This document shows, one piece after another, positions 41,963 to 51,349 of a stretch of 64,000 nt of DNA (its first letter is position 1; each line of letters opens with the position of its first letter). Made by a program: the position numbers and the translations under genes. Origin of the DNA: UBA5072 sp041737175 (GTDB lineage Bacteria; Bacteroidota; Bacteroidia; Bacteroidales; UBA10428); NCBI GenBank assembly GCA_041737175.1, contig JBGSSF010000008.1, positions 65,914 to 129,913 on the forward strand, given 5' to 3'. The notes under the pieces were generated by a model. That model had not been told where the DNA came from. It was given only the letters and a program-made list of their open reading frames with translations, and did no database searches.

Positions 41963-42910
41963 ATGATCAGCAGAAGGATATTAAGAATTAAGATTTTGCA
42001 ACTCCTGTACGCCTATTTCCAAAGTGCGGAAAATTCAATCAATAGATTTGAAAAAGAACTGTTCTTTAGTATCCAGAAAACCTATGATCTATACCATTAC
42101 CTGTTGTTGCTGGTTGTGGATATTGCCGATTATGCCAACTCGCGCATAGAAATCGCACGACAAAAGAAAATTCCTACCCGGGAAGATTTGAATCCCAATA
42201 CAAAATTTGTCGATAATCTTGTAATCCAGCAAATACGGATTAATAAGCAGCTGAATCAATACCTCAATACGACCAAGTTATCCTGGGTTAATTCTCCCGA
42301 TCTCATCAAGAAAATGCATAACCGCATCCGGATGGCGACTTTTTTTAAAGAGTATATGGAGGATGCCGGGAGAAATTATGATCTGGATAAAAAACTGATC
42401 ATGGAAGTCTATACGTCAGAAATCATAAACTCTGAAAGTCTGTATCAGACTCTCGAGGAACAAAGTATTTACTGGAATGATGAAGTGGAATTCGTAATCA
42501 GTATGATTGCCAAAACGCTTAAGGGATTCCATGAAAACGAAGGCGAAAAGGCCACGCTGATGCCGCTCTTTAAAAATGATGACGATAAGGACTTCGCCCG
42601 GGAATTGTTCCGAAAAGTAATCCTGCATAAAGAGGAATTCGGCAAACTGGTTGAATCATTTACTGAAAACTGGGATGTCGAACGTATAGCCTTTATGGAT
42701 TTGCTTATCATTGAAATGGCGATTACCGAAGCCGTTGTTTTCCCTTCAATACCCACCCGGGTCACCATTAACGAATACCTTGAAATAGCCAAGTTTTACA
42801 GCACCGAGAAAAGCAGTGTCTTTATCAACGGACTGCTCGATAAGATCTTTAAACACCTAAAGGAAGAAAAGAAAATCGTCAAGGTGGGTCGTGGTTTGAT
42901 TGGGGAGTAG
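41963..42910 (+). CDS. nusB: Transcription antitermination factor NusB
   Basis: The 315-residue protein is the long Bacteroidota form of NusB. The N-terminal ISRRILRIKILQLLYAYFQS binds boxA RNA. The C-terminal NusB fold shows NWDVERIAFMDLLIIEMAIT and TRVTINEYLEIAKFYSTEKS, then VFINGLLDKI. It joins the boxA complex for rRNA transcription. It begins the usual nusB-yajC-ybbR-coaE cluster. A weak TTTCTTTG element at 41906-41913 may be its promoter. Confidence 0.92.
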   Translation: MISRRILRIKILQLLYAYFQSAENSINRFEKELFFSIQKTYDLYHYLLLLVVDIADYANSRIEIARQKKIPTREDLNPNTKFVDNLVIQQIRINKQLNQYLNTTKLSWVNSPDLIKKMHNRIRMATFFKEYMEDAGRNYDLDKKLIMEVYTSEIINSESLYQTLEEQSIYWNDEVEFVISMIAKTLKGFHENEGEKATLMPLFKNDDDKDFARELFRKVILHKEEFGKLVESFTENWDVERIAFMDLLIIEMAITEAVVFPSIPTRVTINEYLEIAKFYSTEKSSVFINGLLDKIFKHLKEEKKIVKVGRGLIGE

Positions 42911-42918
42911 CGCCTGCC

Positions 42919-42971
42919 ACCCTTCAACTGGTCTTTTGACCCTTCAAGCGGTCTTTTGACCCTTGAAGGGT
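42919..42971. repeat. ACCCTTCAAG palindrome, copy 3 (tandem)
   Basis: Two direct left arms (42919-42928, slightly changed, and 42939-42948) are followed by the right arm CTTGAAGGGT (42962-42971). Each unit includes GGTCTTTTG. The tract follows the nusB stop and precedes the yajC promoter. Confidence 0.7.
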
Positions 42972-42976
42972 AGTAA

Positions 42977-43008
42977 TTTGCAGGGAACATAAAATTGTTG
43001 TTACTTTG
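42977..43008 (+). promoter_or_regulatory. Promoter of yajC
   Basis: TTTG (42977-42980), a 20-bp spacer and TTACTTTG (43001-43008) fit the Bacteroidota housekeeping consensus with one mismatch. The leader to ATG 43060 would be about 45 nt. It lies beyond the palindrome that follows nusB. Confidence 0.55.
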
Positions 43009-43059
43009 CCTCTGCAGTAGTAAGTATGTAATTTCTTAATTATTAATATAATAAATTAA

Positions 43060-43389
43060 ATGATGAATAGCTTTTTAGGAACTGTTTTAATGGCCTCTCC
43101 CCAACAGCAGGGACAAAGCCCCTGGTCACTTATTCCGCTTTTATTAATTATGGTAGTGTTCTATTTCTTCCTGATTCGTCCCCAGATGAAAAGGCAGAAG
43201 GAACTGAAAAATTTCAGGGATTCTCTGAAAAAGGGTGACCGTATCATAACAGCCGGTGGTATTTACGGAAAAATAAACAACATCAGCGACAACGTAATCA
43301 CTGTTGATGTCGGGAATAACATCCTGCTGAAGGTTGACAAAAGCTCGGTCATGCGCGATAATACTGATGTTGAAAATCAGCAGAAATAA
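43060..43389 (+). CDS. yajC: Preprotein translocase subunit YajC
   Basis: The 109-residue protein has a short N-terminal extension, one membrane helix (SLIPLLLIMVVFYFFLIRP) and the cytoplasmic YajC domain (MKRQKELKNFRDSLKKGDRI, ITAGGIYGKI). YajC is an accessory of the SecDF complex. Its position after nusB is conserved in Bacteroidota. Confidence 0.92.
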   Translation: MMNSFLGTVLMASPQQQGQSPWSLIPLLLIMVVFYFFLIRPQMKRQKELKNFRDSLKKGDRIITAGGIYGKINNISDNVITVDVGNNILLKVDKSSVMRDNTDVENQQK

Positions 43390-43392
43390 TAA

Positions 43393-43422
43393 TTTGAATA
43401 TGCAGCGTTTAAGGTATATTTG
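43393..43422 (+). promoter_or_regulatory. Promoter of the ybbR-like gene
   Basis: TTTG (43393-43396), an 18-bp spacer and TATATTTG (43415-43422) match the TTTG/TAnnTTTG pattern. Its position rules out the in-frame TTG at 43420 as start and favours TTG 43447. Confidence 0.5.
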
Positions 43423-43446
43423 TCCTGTACTTTAAACGCTGTTGGT

Positions 43447-44472
43447 TTGAATACCGAAAATGATCATACAACAGGTTTCCCTCCCTTCCTGCAGAGAATC
43501 CTGAAACAATTTAAGGATTTGCAGTTGTTGCAGCAGCGCAAACTGCTGACTTTTCTTTTCTTTATAATTATTTCAACGGCTTTCTGGTTCGCACGTTCAT
43601 TGGGTGAAGTTTATGAGGATGAGGTCACTTACCCTGTCCGGTACGTGAATTTCCCCGACAACAAAGTCCTTTTTGGTCAGGTGCCTGACCGGCTTAAACT
43701 CAGAGTAAGAGCACCCGGATTCAGTATCCTGAAAAGCAAACTCAATCTCAATCTTGTTCCACTTAAATTTAACGTAAGTTCATTCTCCCTGAACAGCATC
43801 GGCGTGGATACCTTCTATGTAGTTACGGAAACCGTAAAGGATCTGCTTTCGGCTGAATTTGATCAGGTTACTATTTTGGATATTTCTCCGGACACCTTGT
43901 TTTTCAGGTTCACGGATATGGTTGTAAAAAAGGTGGCTGTCCGGCCCATACTGGATATGCATGATAAGTTCTATCAGAAGCAGTTTATGAAAAACGGCAA
44001 TATTGTTGTAACTCCTGACAGCATCATCATTTCCGGTCCGGGCACCATTATCAGAAAACTGACTGGTATTGACACCGAACCGATACGGTTTACCAACCTG
44101 TCCGATACAGCACAGGCGCAATGCGCCCTGAAACCCATAAACATGGTTGCCTATTCGCAACAGGAAGTTCAGGTAACTTTACCGGTAGACCGGTTCACTG
44201 AGGTAGACGAAAACGTTACCATTGTTCCTGTAAATGTGCCCGATTCATTGAATCTGATAGCAATTCCCGGGCAGGTAACCTTAACCTACAATATCTGCCT
44301 GAGCAATTACAATAAATTAACAAAAAATCCGCCGGTACCCCATATTGATTATAATGCTCTTCGGAAAGGACAGATTAGCCGCCTGACTGTTTTTCTCACC
44401 GATACTCCGGGAATCATCAGCAATGTTCGCTTTAATCCAAAAGAAACTGAGTTTTTAATTACCCGGAAATGA
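43447..44472 (+). CDS. YbbR/CdaR-like membrane-anchored protein
   Basis: The protein has one N-terminal helix (LLTFLFFIIISTAFWFARSL) and a periplasmic region with YbbR-type repeats (VTYPVRYVNFPDNKVLFG, VAVRPILDMHDKF). Relatives in Firmicutes (CdaR) regulate the diadenylate cyclase CdaA; no cyclase gene is in view. No ATG lies in the right frame near the start. TTG 43447 is chosen because a promoter covers the earlier TTG. It overlaps coaE by 4 bp. Confidence 0.8.
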   Translation: MNTENDHTTGFPPFLQRILKQFKDLQLLQQRKLLTFLFFIIISTAFWFARSLGEVYEDEVTYPVRYVNFPDNKVLFGQVPDRLKLRVRAPGFSILKSKLNLNLVPLKFNVSSFSLNSIGVDTFYVVTETVKDLLSAEFDQVTILDISPDTLFFRFTDMVVKKVAVRPILDMHDKFYQKQFMKNGNIVVTPDSIIISGPGTIIRKLTGIDTEPIRFTNLSDTAQAQCALKPINMVAYSQQEVQVTLPVDRFTEVDENVTIVPVNVPDSLNLIAIPGQVTLTYNICLSNYNKLTKNPPVPHIDYNALRKGQISRLTVFLTDTPGIISNVRFNPKETEFLITRK

Positions 44473-45056
44473 TAAAGGTCGGTATAACAGGAGGGATTGG
44501 CAGCGGAAAATCACTGGTCTGTCAGGTCTTCTCAAAACTCGGAGCACCAATATATGATGCTGATTCAGCAGCAAGGCGCCTGAGTGAGTCGGATCCCGGG
44601 ATCAGGTATAATCTTACCGCACTTTTAGGCAGCGATATTTACAGCGGCCGAGTGCTGAACCGGACCAAAATGTCGGCTCTGATTTTCAACGATAAATCTC
44701 TTCTCGAAAAAGTAAATCAGATCATCCACCCTAAGGTTGCCGGGGATTTCCTCCTATGGTGCAGCGATAAAACACATCATGCCTATGTGATCCAGGAGAG
44801 CGCCATACTATTTGAGAGTAAGGCTTACCTGATGTTCGACAAATATGTTACGGTTATCTCACCCGAAGATATACGCATTCAAAGGATCCTTTCGCGTAAT
44901 CAAATGACATTGGAAAAAATAAGGGCAATTATTAATAACCAGTTAACCGACCCTGAAAAAACCGTACGCTCGCATTATGTGATCGACAATGATGGAATAA
45001 AACCCATTTTGCCACAAATATTACGGCTTCATCGGGAATTAAAAAATATTGATTAA
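44469..45056 (+). CDS. coaE: Dephospho-CoA kinase
   Basis: The 195-residue enzyme phosphorylates dephospho-CoA in the last step of CoA synthesis. The P-loop is GITGGIGSGKS (5-15), followed by YDADSAARRL, the HPKV motif (IIHPKVAGDF), VIQESAILFES and RILSRNQMTLEKIRAIINNQ in the lid region. Its overlap with the ybbR-like gene indicates co-transcription. Confidence 0.95.
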   Translation: MIKVGITGGIGSGKSLVCQVFSKLGAPIYDADSAARRLSESDPGIRYNLTALLGSDIYSGRVLNRTKMSALIFNDKSLLEKVNQIIHPKVAGDFLLWCSDKTHHAYVIQESAILFESKAYLMFDKYVTVISPEDIRIQRILSRNQMTLEKIRAIINNQLTDPEKTVRSHYVIDNDGIKPILPQILRLHRELKNID

Positions 45057-45068
45057 CAATCCCTTCTC

Positions 45069-45791
45069 ATGAGAAAATTTGGCAAATGGATTGGCGCCGG
45101 GCTTGGATGGACGATAGGAGGACCCATCGGAGCAATTATAGGTTTTGCCCTGGGAACCTTTGTGGATGTATCCAACCTGGAGCGATTTGAACAAAATCAA
45201 CCGGATACGACCACAGGCGACTTCGTGGTTAGTTTGCTGGTAATTATGGCAGCCGTAATGAAAGCCGATCAGCGGGTGATGAAATCCGAACTGACTTTTG
45301 TAAAAAGTTACCTCACCCGGACCTTTGGAAAAGAGGAAACTGTGGAAATGCTCAAGATATTGCAGAATATTCTCAAACAGGACATACCTCTCAAGGATGT
45401 AACCAGACAGATCCGCACCCGGATGGATTATCCTTCACGACTGCAGTTGATGCACCTGATTTATGGTATCGCTCTGTCTGATGGATCCATTACCGAATCT
45501 GAAATCAATCAGCTCGATCAGATAGCCATGGATTTGGGTATCAATTCCTCTGATAGCCAATCACTGAAGAACATGCTGGTAAAAACATCCGACTGGGCTT
45601 ATAAAGTTCTGGAAGTCGATAAAAACGCCAGCAACGAAGAAATTAAGAAAGCTTACCGGCAGCAAGCCCTAAAAAACCATCCGGATAAAGTGGCCTACCT
45701 GGGAGAGGAAATTCGCAGAAAGGCACAGGAGAAATTTCAAAAGATCAGTGAGGCTTATGAAATGGTGAAGAAGGAAAGAGGGATGGTTTAG
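45069..45791 (+). CDS. TerB-DnaJ domain protein (DjlA-like)
   Basis: The 240-residue protein has a Gly-rich hydrophobic N-terminus (GAGLGWTIGGPIGAIIGFAL), a TerB helical domain (about 45-165; LLVIMAAVMKADQRVMKSEL, then SDGSITESEINQLDQIAMDL) and a C-terminal J domain with the HPD tripeptide (QQALKNHPDKVAYLG) at about 217-219. The order matches DjlA, a membrane-associated DnaK co-chaperone. It follows coaE by 12 bp and probably ends the operon. Confidence 0.88.
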   Translation: MRKFGKWIGAGLGWTIGGPIGAIIGFALGTFVDVSNLERFEQNQPDTTTGDFVVSLLVIMAAVMKADQRVMKSELTFVKSYLTRTFGKEETVEMLKILQNILKQDIPLKDVTRQIRTRMDYPSRLQLMHLIYGIALSDGSITESEINQLDQIAMDLGINSSDSQSLKNMLVKTSDWAYKVLEVDKNASNEEIKKAYRQQALKNHPDKVAYLGEEIRRKAQEKFQKISEAYEMVKKERGMV

Positions 45792-45794
45792 GAG

Positions 45795-45890
45795 TTGGCA
45801 GTGGCAGAAGCAGCGGCAGCAGCAGCAGCACCGAGGAAGCGAAAGCGACGAAGGCCCCGCCGGAGGCGGGGGTGGCAGCAGCAGTATCAG
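45795..45890. repeat. GC-rich GCA/GCAGCGGCA microsatellite with hairpin
   Basis: After the TerB-DnaJ stop the DNA turns into GGCAGTGGCAG, AGCAGCGGCAGCAGCAG and then a hairpin (CCCCGCC/GGCGGGG). Its base content is unlike the AT-rich surroundings and similar to the proline/alanine tract inside the isomerase gene at 35.64-35.76 kb. Confidence 0.75.
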
Positions 45891-45951
45891 AAATATTCTT
45901 CGTCAATAAGCATATTACAGGCAGATTCGTTTTAAGTTAATCATTTTTCAC

Positions 45952-45959
45952 TATTTTTG
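45952..45959 (+). promoter_or_regulatory. -7 element of the DUF5606 gene
   Basis: TATTTTTG matches TAnnTTTG, 28 bp before the ATG. A TTTT lies about 18 bp upstream at the -33 position. Confidence 0.4.
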
Positions 45960-45987
45960 CACCCAATTATTTATAATAAAGGCATCT

Positions 45988-46506
45988 ATGGATTTAAAGG
46001 ATATCATGTCTGTATCGGGACAAAGTGGCTTGTTCAGATTTGTATCACAAGGCAGGAATGGAATCATTGTTGAATCATTTACAGATAACAAAAGGAGTTT
46101 TGTGAGTGCATCCCACAAGGTGAGTTCCCTGGCAGATATTGCCATTTTCACCGATGGTGAAGAAGTGCCTTTGAAAGATGTTCTGAAAAGCATCCATGAA
46201 ATGGAACCCGGTGTTCCCGCCCCGGATCCCAAATCATCACCAGATATTCTCAAAAAATTCATGGAAAAAATATTGCCCAATTATGATCGCGAACGTGTAT
46301 ACATGTCCGATATCAAGAAACTCGCTTCCTGGTACAATTCACTGCTGGAATTGAAACTCCTGAATTTTGATGAATCAGCTCCGGAGGAAACTGCAAAATC
46401 CGAAGAAACTGTTCAAACAGAATCCAAATCAAAAGCCAAAACCGCGGCAGCAAAGCCCAAAAAAACAACTACACCCAAAAGGTCAGCAAGGGGTAAAAAT
46501 CAGTAA
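45988..46506 (+). CDS. DUF5606-family protein
   Basis: The 172-residue protein starts MDLKDIMSVSGQSGLFRFVS and contains RNGIIVESFTDNKRSFVSAS and SSLADIAIFTDGEEVPLKDV, the pattern of the DUF5606 family restricted to Bacteroidota. A helical part follows (YMSDIKKLASWYNSLLEL), then a Lys/Ala/Thr-rich tail that may bind nucleic acid. The function is unknown. It is monocistronic with its own promoter. Confidence 0.8.
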   Translation: MDLKDIMSVSGQSGLFRFVSQGRNGIIVESFTDNKRSFVSASHKVSSLADIAIFTDGEEVPLKDVLKSIHEMEPGVPAPDPKSSPDILKKFMEKILPNYDRERVYMSDIKKLASWYNSLLELKLLNFDESAPEETAKSEETVQTESKSKAKTAAAKPKKTTTPKRSARGKNQ

Positions 46507-46692
46507 ACAGTAAACAGTTGACTGTTAACAGTTTAAGGCGAAAGTGTGCGTAACCGTACATATCCTGTAACAAATCTGGTCGGAAACTTACCTGTAACCT
46601 TTTATTAGTATTTTTTAACATAATCATAATCTGTATAATACAGCCATTGGCATGATTTATGCATATTTTTGTCTAAACCCAAAATAAAAACA

Positions 46693-47085
46693 ATGACGAC
46701 AAAAATGAATTTAATGAGTATGAAATTGCCAATCACCCTGGGTCTTATCATACTGTTCGGTACTGCAATGAAGGCACAGACCGTTATGGAAAGAAATGCC
46801 GGAGAATCAAAGGAAACAAGAGCCGCCTTGTACAACCTCGAATTGATTGCAGGTTCCATGGAAAATGAACTCAAGTATATTGCGCCACCAATTGAGCCCT
46901 GCCTAAAGGCAGCACAAATCAATTACAGATCCGAAAAACTGACAGCCAGAAGAGAGGATCGCCCGGTTCAGGTTGAATCTTCGAATTATACCATGCAGGA
47001 AGCCTGGTTAATTAAAGCAGGGTATTACAAATGCACCAGCACCCCTGAATGGCGGCAGGTTAAGAAAGTCCTCAGCGGACGGTGA
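46693..47085 (+). CDS. Small secreted protein of unknown function
   Basis: I start at ATG 46693, which gives a signal peptide (KLPITLGLIILFGTAMKAQ); the longer TTG-started frame overlaps a TATTTTTG promoter element at 46664-46671. The mature part of about 100 residues is helical and polar with two cysteines (IEPCLKAAQ and YYKCTSTPEW) that could form a disulfide. No family is recognised. Confidence 0.6.
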   Translation: MTTKMNLMSMKLPITLGLIILFGTAMKAQTVMERNAGESKETRAALYNLELIAGSMENELKYIAPPIEPCLKAAQINYRSEKLTARREDRPVQVESSNYTMQEAWLIKAGYYKCTSTPEWRQVKKVLSGR

Positions 47086-47223
47086 CCGGGATTCCCTTTA
47101 TCAAAAACTTCTTGCCAGTCCTGTTTGTTCATTACTGCAAAAAAAACGTTCCGACGTAATGCCTTTTATCAATCTTAATTACTTTTACCACAATCAACCA
47201 TGTGGTGAAAGTTATTATTTGCT

Positions 47224-49881
47224 ATGAATAAAGTTTTGAATTTGTTGTTGGTTTTGATACTACCGCTTCAATTTTTCCTGCTTCAGTTTAATCTTGATGC
47301 CCAGGCTCCGGATAGCATCATTCCCTTTGACAAAGCTTACAAACGCACCTATCACACGGTAAAACTGCAGGGAAATCCGCCCATTGTTGACGGAAAACTT
47401 GACGATGCTTGCTGGACGCAGGAAGGAATATGGTCGCAAAACTTTATTCAGAACACACCTGTTGAACGGGGCCTGCCTACTTTTCCGACAAAGATCAAGA
47501 TCCTCTTTGATGACAGAAATCTGTACTTTGCACTTTGTGCCTGGGATCCTGAGCCAGAAAAAATCAACCGTTTTGTCGGTAACCGAGATGACAATTCAAC
47601 CGGTGATTTGATCAGCGTGGCTTTCGATACGTATCACGACTACCGGGCCGCACCGGAATTCAATATCAATGCGGGGGGTAACAAAACCGACCTGATCGTA
47701 ACGGATGCCCTGTCGGTTAATCTCAACTGGAACGCGGTCTGGGAAGGAAAAACCGATGTGAATGATTCAGCATGGACCGTTGAATACCGCATACCGCTCA
47801 ACCAGCTCCGCTACAATCACAGCGATACAGGTATGGTATGGGGATTACATGTAAGGCGCATCGTGCGTCGTATTCAGGAAACCGATCAGTGGAGCCTGAT
47901 ACCCCGTAAAAACAGCGGGCACGTATATTCTTTCGGCACCATGTACGGTTTGAAAGGCGTTCGTAAACCCGGACTAATCGAATTTTTACCCTACGTATCA
48001 GGCAAAACCACCCTTGAGCCGGAAATACCCGGAAGTCCCTATGCCACAGGTGCACGATGGAATGGGAATGCAGGAATTGACAGTAAAATAGGAATAAAAG
48101 ACTTCACCCTTGATATTACAATCAATCCTGACTTTGGACAAATTGAGGCTGACCCCTCCGTAATGAATTTGACTGCCTTCGAGACTTTCTATGATGAGAA
48201 ACGCCCGTTCTTTCTGGAAGGAAAGCATATTTTTGATTTTTCTGCCGACCAAAATATGATGTTCTATTCACGCCGGATTGGTCATTCACCTTCGTACAGA
48301 CCGGTGGTTGACAATATTAATTCTTTTTCCAAAGTACCTGAATTCACCAATATTCTCAATGCGGTAAAATTAACCGGTACAACCCGGAACGGAATATCCG
48401 TGGGTATACTGCAAAGCACGACACAGCGCGAAACTGCCAGGCTTACGGAGGCAGGGATTGAAACCAAACCGGTTGTGGAACCGTTGACCAACTACCTGGT
48501 CGGGCGTGTTCAAAAGGTTGCCAATAAAGGGAATACACAAATCGGAACTCTGTTTACCTCTACCAACAGGATCATTGATGATTCACACCTGAATTACCTG
48601 AACCGGAATTCCTATACAGCAGGTATTGACTTTCTGCAATATTCCAAAGACAGGGAATACTTCATCGATTTTAAGGGAATGGTGAGTTATGTCAACGGAA
48701 AGGAAGAAGCAATCCTGGCATTGCAACGTAATGCGCTGCACTATTACCAGCGTCCTGACGCCAGGGATTACCTGGGAGTGGATTCCAGCCGCCGTTATCT
48801 GGCCGGTTCTGGAGGTTATCTGAGCGCCGGAAGACAAGGGAACAAACGGCTTGTATTCTCGGAAAAAGTAAGCTGGTGGTCACCCGGTTTTGATTTGAAC
48901 GATGCTGGTTATCTTTACATGGCTGATCTTGTGATGAACCAGACCAAATTGGCCTGGCGCCAGACGGAACCCATGGGTATTCTGCGGAATTATACATTTA
49001 CCCTGGCGCAGGTGAATTCCTGGAATTACGGTGGCACCAGTACTTACCACGATGTAAGCGCCCAGTTCACCGCCCAGTTCAATAACCGATGGGATCTTTC
49101 AATCCTTGAATCATGGATTTTTTCGGAACTAAACACCCGGCTGTTGCGTGGCGGACCTGCGTTACGGCTTTCACCTTACTGGGAGAATTCTCTTGTATTT
49201 AATACCGACAAGTCCAGGCGGGTACTTTTCAGTTTGCAGAATATAAGCTCGGTAAGCACCGATGGTGTTTCCAGACAGTATAAGCTGGAACCGGGTCTAT
49301 CCTTCCGATTGGGTAATCACATTTACATTAAAAGTGAATTCGAGTATACAAACAATACCGATAATTTCCTGTATGTTGCACAAAAAAATGCCGATACAGA
49401 ATTACAGTATATCCTGGCCCGAATCAAACAACAAACGTATGCCTTCACATTAAGGTTGAATTACAATATTACTCCTGATATTTCTATCCAGTACTATGGA
49501 AGTCCTTTTGTTTCAACCGGTTCCTACAGTGATTTCAAACGGGCAGCCGACGCAGATGCTTCCAGACCTGAGAACCGCACTTATACTTTTGCGGATCCTG
49601 AAATCGGGTACGACGAGACCGCGCAAACCTATACGGTTTCAGAGGGCACTAAAGAATATTCATTCAATGATCCCGATTTCAGCTTTCGGGAATTCCGATC
49701 CAATCTGGTAGCCCGCTGGGAATACCGGCCCGGTTCAACACTTTACCTGGTATGGGAAAATAACCGGAACAGCAACGATAATACTTACAATTCTTCCCTG
49801 GGCAACAATCTTAACGATTTGTTCGGAACAGCTCCCACCAATATTTTCATGGTAAAGATCAGTTTCTGGCTGGGCATGTAA
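47224..49881 (+). CDS. DUF5916 protein with CBM9-like N-domain
   Basis: The 885-residue protein has a signal peptide (ending near LDAQAP), then a CBM9-like sandwich: NPPIVDGKLDDACW, FPTKIKILFDDRNLYFALCA and DSAWTVEYRIPLNQLRY. The rest is the DUF5916 region (RPFFLEGKHIFDF, MFYSRRIGH) with many amphipathic strands and a terminal aromatic strand (NIFMVKISFWLGM), suggesting an outer-membrane barrel. The CBM9-like part would then sit at the surface or in the periplasm. No ligand can be assigned. It is monocistronic. Confidence 0.85.
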   Translation: MNKVLNLLLVLILPLQFFLLQFNLDAQAPDSIIPFDKAYKRTYHTVKLQGNPPIVDGKLDDACWTQEGIWSQNFIQNTPVERGLPTFPTKIKILFDDRNLYFALCAWDPEPEKINRFVGNRDDNSTGDLISVAFDTYHDYRAAPEFNINAGGNKTDLIVTDALSVNLNWNAVWEGKTDVNDSAWTVEYRIPLNQLRYNHSDTGMVWGLHVRRIVRRIQETDQWSLIPRKNSGHVYSFGTMYGLKGVRKPGLIEFLPYVSGKTTLEPEIPGSPYATGARWNGNAGIDSKIGIKDFTLDITINPDFGQIEADPSVMNLTAFETFYDEKRPFFLEGKHIFDFSADQNMMFYSRRIGHSPSYRPVVDNINSFSKVPEFTNILNAVKLTGTTRNGISVGILQSTTQRETARLTEAGIETKPVVEPLTNYLVGRVQKVANKGNTQIGTLFTSTNRIIDDSHLNYLNRNSYTAGIDFLQYSKDREYFIDFKGMVSYVNGKEEAILALQRNALHYYQRPDARDYLGVDSSRRYLAGSGGYLSAGRQGNKRLVFSEKVSWWSPGFDLNDAGYLYMADLVMNQTKLAWRQTEPMGILRNYTFTLAQVNSWNYGGTSTYHDVSAQFTAQFNNRWDLSILESWIFSELNTRLLRGGPALRLSPYWENSLVFNTDKSRRVLFSLQNISSVSTDGVSRQYKLEPGLSFRLGNHIYIKSEFEYTNNTDNFLYVAQKNADTELQYILARIKQQTYAFTLRLNYNITPDISIQYYGSPFVSTGSYSDFKRAADADASRPENRTYTFADPEIGYDETAQTYTVSEGTKEYSFNDPDFSFREFRSNLVARWEYRPGSTLYLVWENNRNSNDNTYNSSLGNNLNDLFGTAPTNIFMVKISFWLGM

Positions 49882-49953
49882 TGATCACCTTGACAGCGAT
49901 TGACAAGTACCATGTGTTACCCAGTGTCTGACAGTAAGTTTCTGTCATAGTTT

Positions 49954-50262
49954 TTAAAATAATGACGACTCTTCATCAGTCTCATAAAAGCGAAGTCTGT
50001 TCCTGAGCCATGTGATTTCATCCTGCATGGCATTTAACCTGTGCAGCAAATGGTTGATAGTTTCTATGCCTTCGAAGTTGATATTCAGTTCAAAATACAT
50101 TCGGACAATTTTTTCCAATTCCGGTAACTGGTTTTCGGGAATATATCCGGTTTCTTCGATCATACTTGTTTCTATCAAACCTGTTTCTGTCAGGGAATGG
50201 ATAAATGAAATCTCGATATTGTGGCTCGCGCAGAAATCATTTAAAGATATTAGATTTTCCAT
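49954..50262 (-). CDS. cbpM: Chaperone modulator CbpM
   Basis: The 102-residue MerR-like protein starts MENLISLNDFCASHNIEISF and contains LPELEKIVRMYFELNINFEG and HRLNAMQDEITWLRNRLRFY. CbpM binds the J domain of CbpA and restrains it. The gene lies 21 bp downstream of the cbpA-like gene on the same strand, the standard arrangement. Confidence 0.85.
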   Translation of the reverse strand: MENLISLNDFCASHNIEISFIHSLTETGLIETSMIEETGYIPENQLPELEKIVRMYFELNINFEGIETINHLLHRLNAMQDEITWLRNRLRFYETDEESSLF

Positions 50263-50283
50263 ATGTTTTGATCTGATTTACGG

Positions 50284-51168
50284 TTACAATTCAGATAATT
50301 CAGTGAATAGCTCCTTCTGCTTCCTGGTTAGGTTCGTTGGAACCATAATGAAATAGGTTATGTATAAATCTCCGTATTGCCCCTCTTTTTTGTAAACCGG
50401 GAATCCCTTCCCTTTTAATTTGCTTTTACTTCCATTTTGGGTTTCAGGCTTAACTTTCAGTTTTACTTTCCCGTTCAGTGTATCGATGGTGATTTCACCA
50501 CCCAACACAGCCGTATATAGATCCAGATCCACTGTGGTATATAAATCATTCTCCAGTCGCTTATATTTCGGGTGGTTGGATATGGAAAAAGTAATATATA
50601 AATCACCATTTGGTCCGCCATTGATTCCCTGGCCACCATGTCCGGCAATTTTTATAGTTTGTCCGTTTTCGATTCCAGCCGGGATTGTAATTCTGATATT
50701 TTTGCCGTTTACTGTCAGGGTTTGTTTATGGGTTTTAAAAGCATCGGTGAAATTGAGATGCAATTCGGTACTATAATCCTGTCCCCTGAATTTCATCTGC
50801 CGGTTTGCTCCTGATCTGGTGGCTTTACCAAACAATGACTCAAAGAAATCGGAAAAATCACCATCGAATTCTTTCCCTGTATATCCTCGTCCATAAGATG
50901 CTGTTGATTGTTCCTGACTTTGTTGTTCTTTTTCAAATTGTTCAGCATGCTGCCAGTTTTGCCCGTACTGATCATATTTTTTGCGTTTCTCTGGATCGCT
51001 CAATACCTCATTTGCCTCATTAATCTGCTGAAAATTGGCCTTGGCGTTTTTATCATTCGGATTTAAATCAGGATGATACTTTCTGGCCAACCTGCGATAG
51101 GCCTTTTTGATATCTTCCTGGGTGGCATTCTTATCTACCCCCAGAACTTTATAATAATCGATGTACAT
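50284..51168 (-). CDS. cbpA: CbpA-type DnaJ co-chaperone
   Basis: The protein begins MYIDYYKVLGVDKNATQEDI, carries HPD in the J domain (YHPDLNPNDKNAKANF), a Gly/Phe-poor linker and the C-terminal substrate-binding domains (ITIPAGIENGQTIKIAGHGG; LYTTVDLDLYTAVLGGEI). It lacks the Cys-rich zinc region, as CbpA does. ATG 51168 is chosen because it gives the family N-terminus; an upstream ATG would add 10 residues. It stimulates DnaK and is paired with CbpM. Confidence 0.9.
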   Translation of the reverse strand: MYIDYYKVLGVDKNATQEDIKKAYRRLARKYHPDLNPNDKNAKANFQQINEANEVLSDPEKRKKYDQYGQNWQHAEQFEKEQQSQEQSTASYGRGYTGKEFDGDFSDFFESLFGKATRSGANRQMKFRGQDYSTELHLNFTDAFKTHKQTLTVNGKNIRITIPAGIENGQTIKIAGHGGQGINGGPNGDLYITFSISNHPKYKRLENDLYTTVDLDLYTAVLGGEITIDTLNGKVKLKVKPETQNGSKSKLKGKGFPVYKKEGQYGDLYITYFIMVPTNLTRKQKELFTELSEL

Positions 51169-51349
51169 TAATGCAAAATTTACTTCTAAGATAGACAATA
51201 AAAGAAACTCATTTTTGCTGTTAATAAATTATCACCAACCTATTGATCTTGAGTATTCAATATCGTATCTTTATTACAATTGTTAACCGCTTGATGCGGG
51301 GCGGAAGCTGAAAAGCCAAATGAGTAAGCGCCATTGGACTGGTCTATCC

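Noticed and set aside
41809..41991. 60-residue frame before nusB
   Set aside because: It overlaps the nusB start in another frame and has AT-rich, low-complexity content; more likely the nusB leader.
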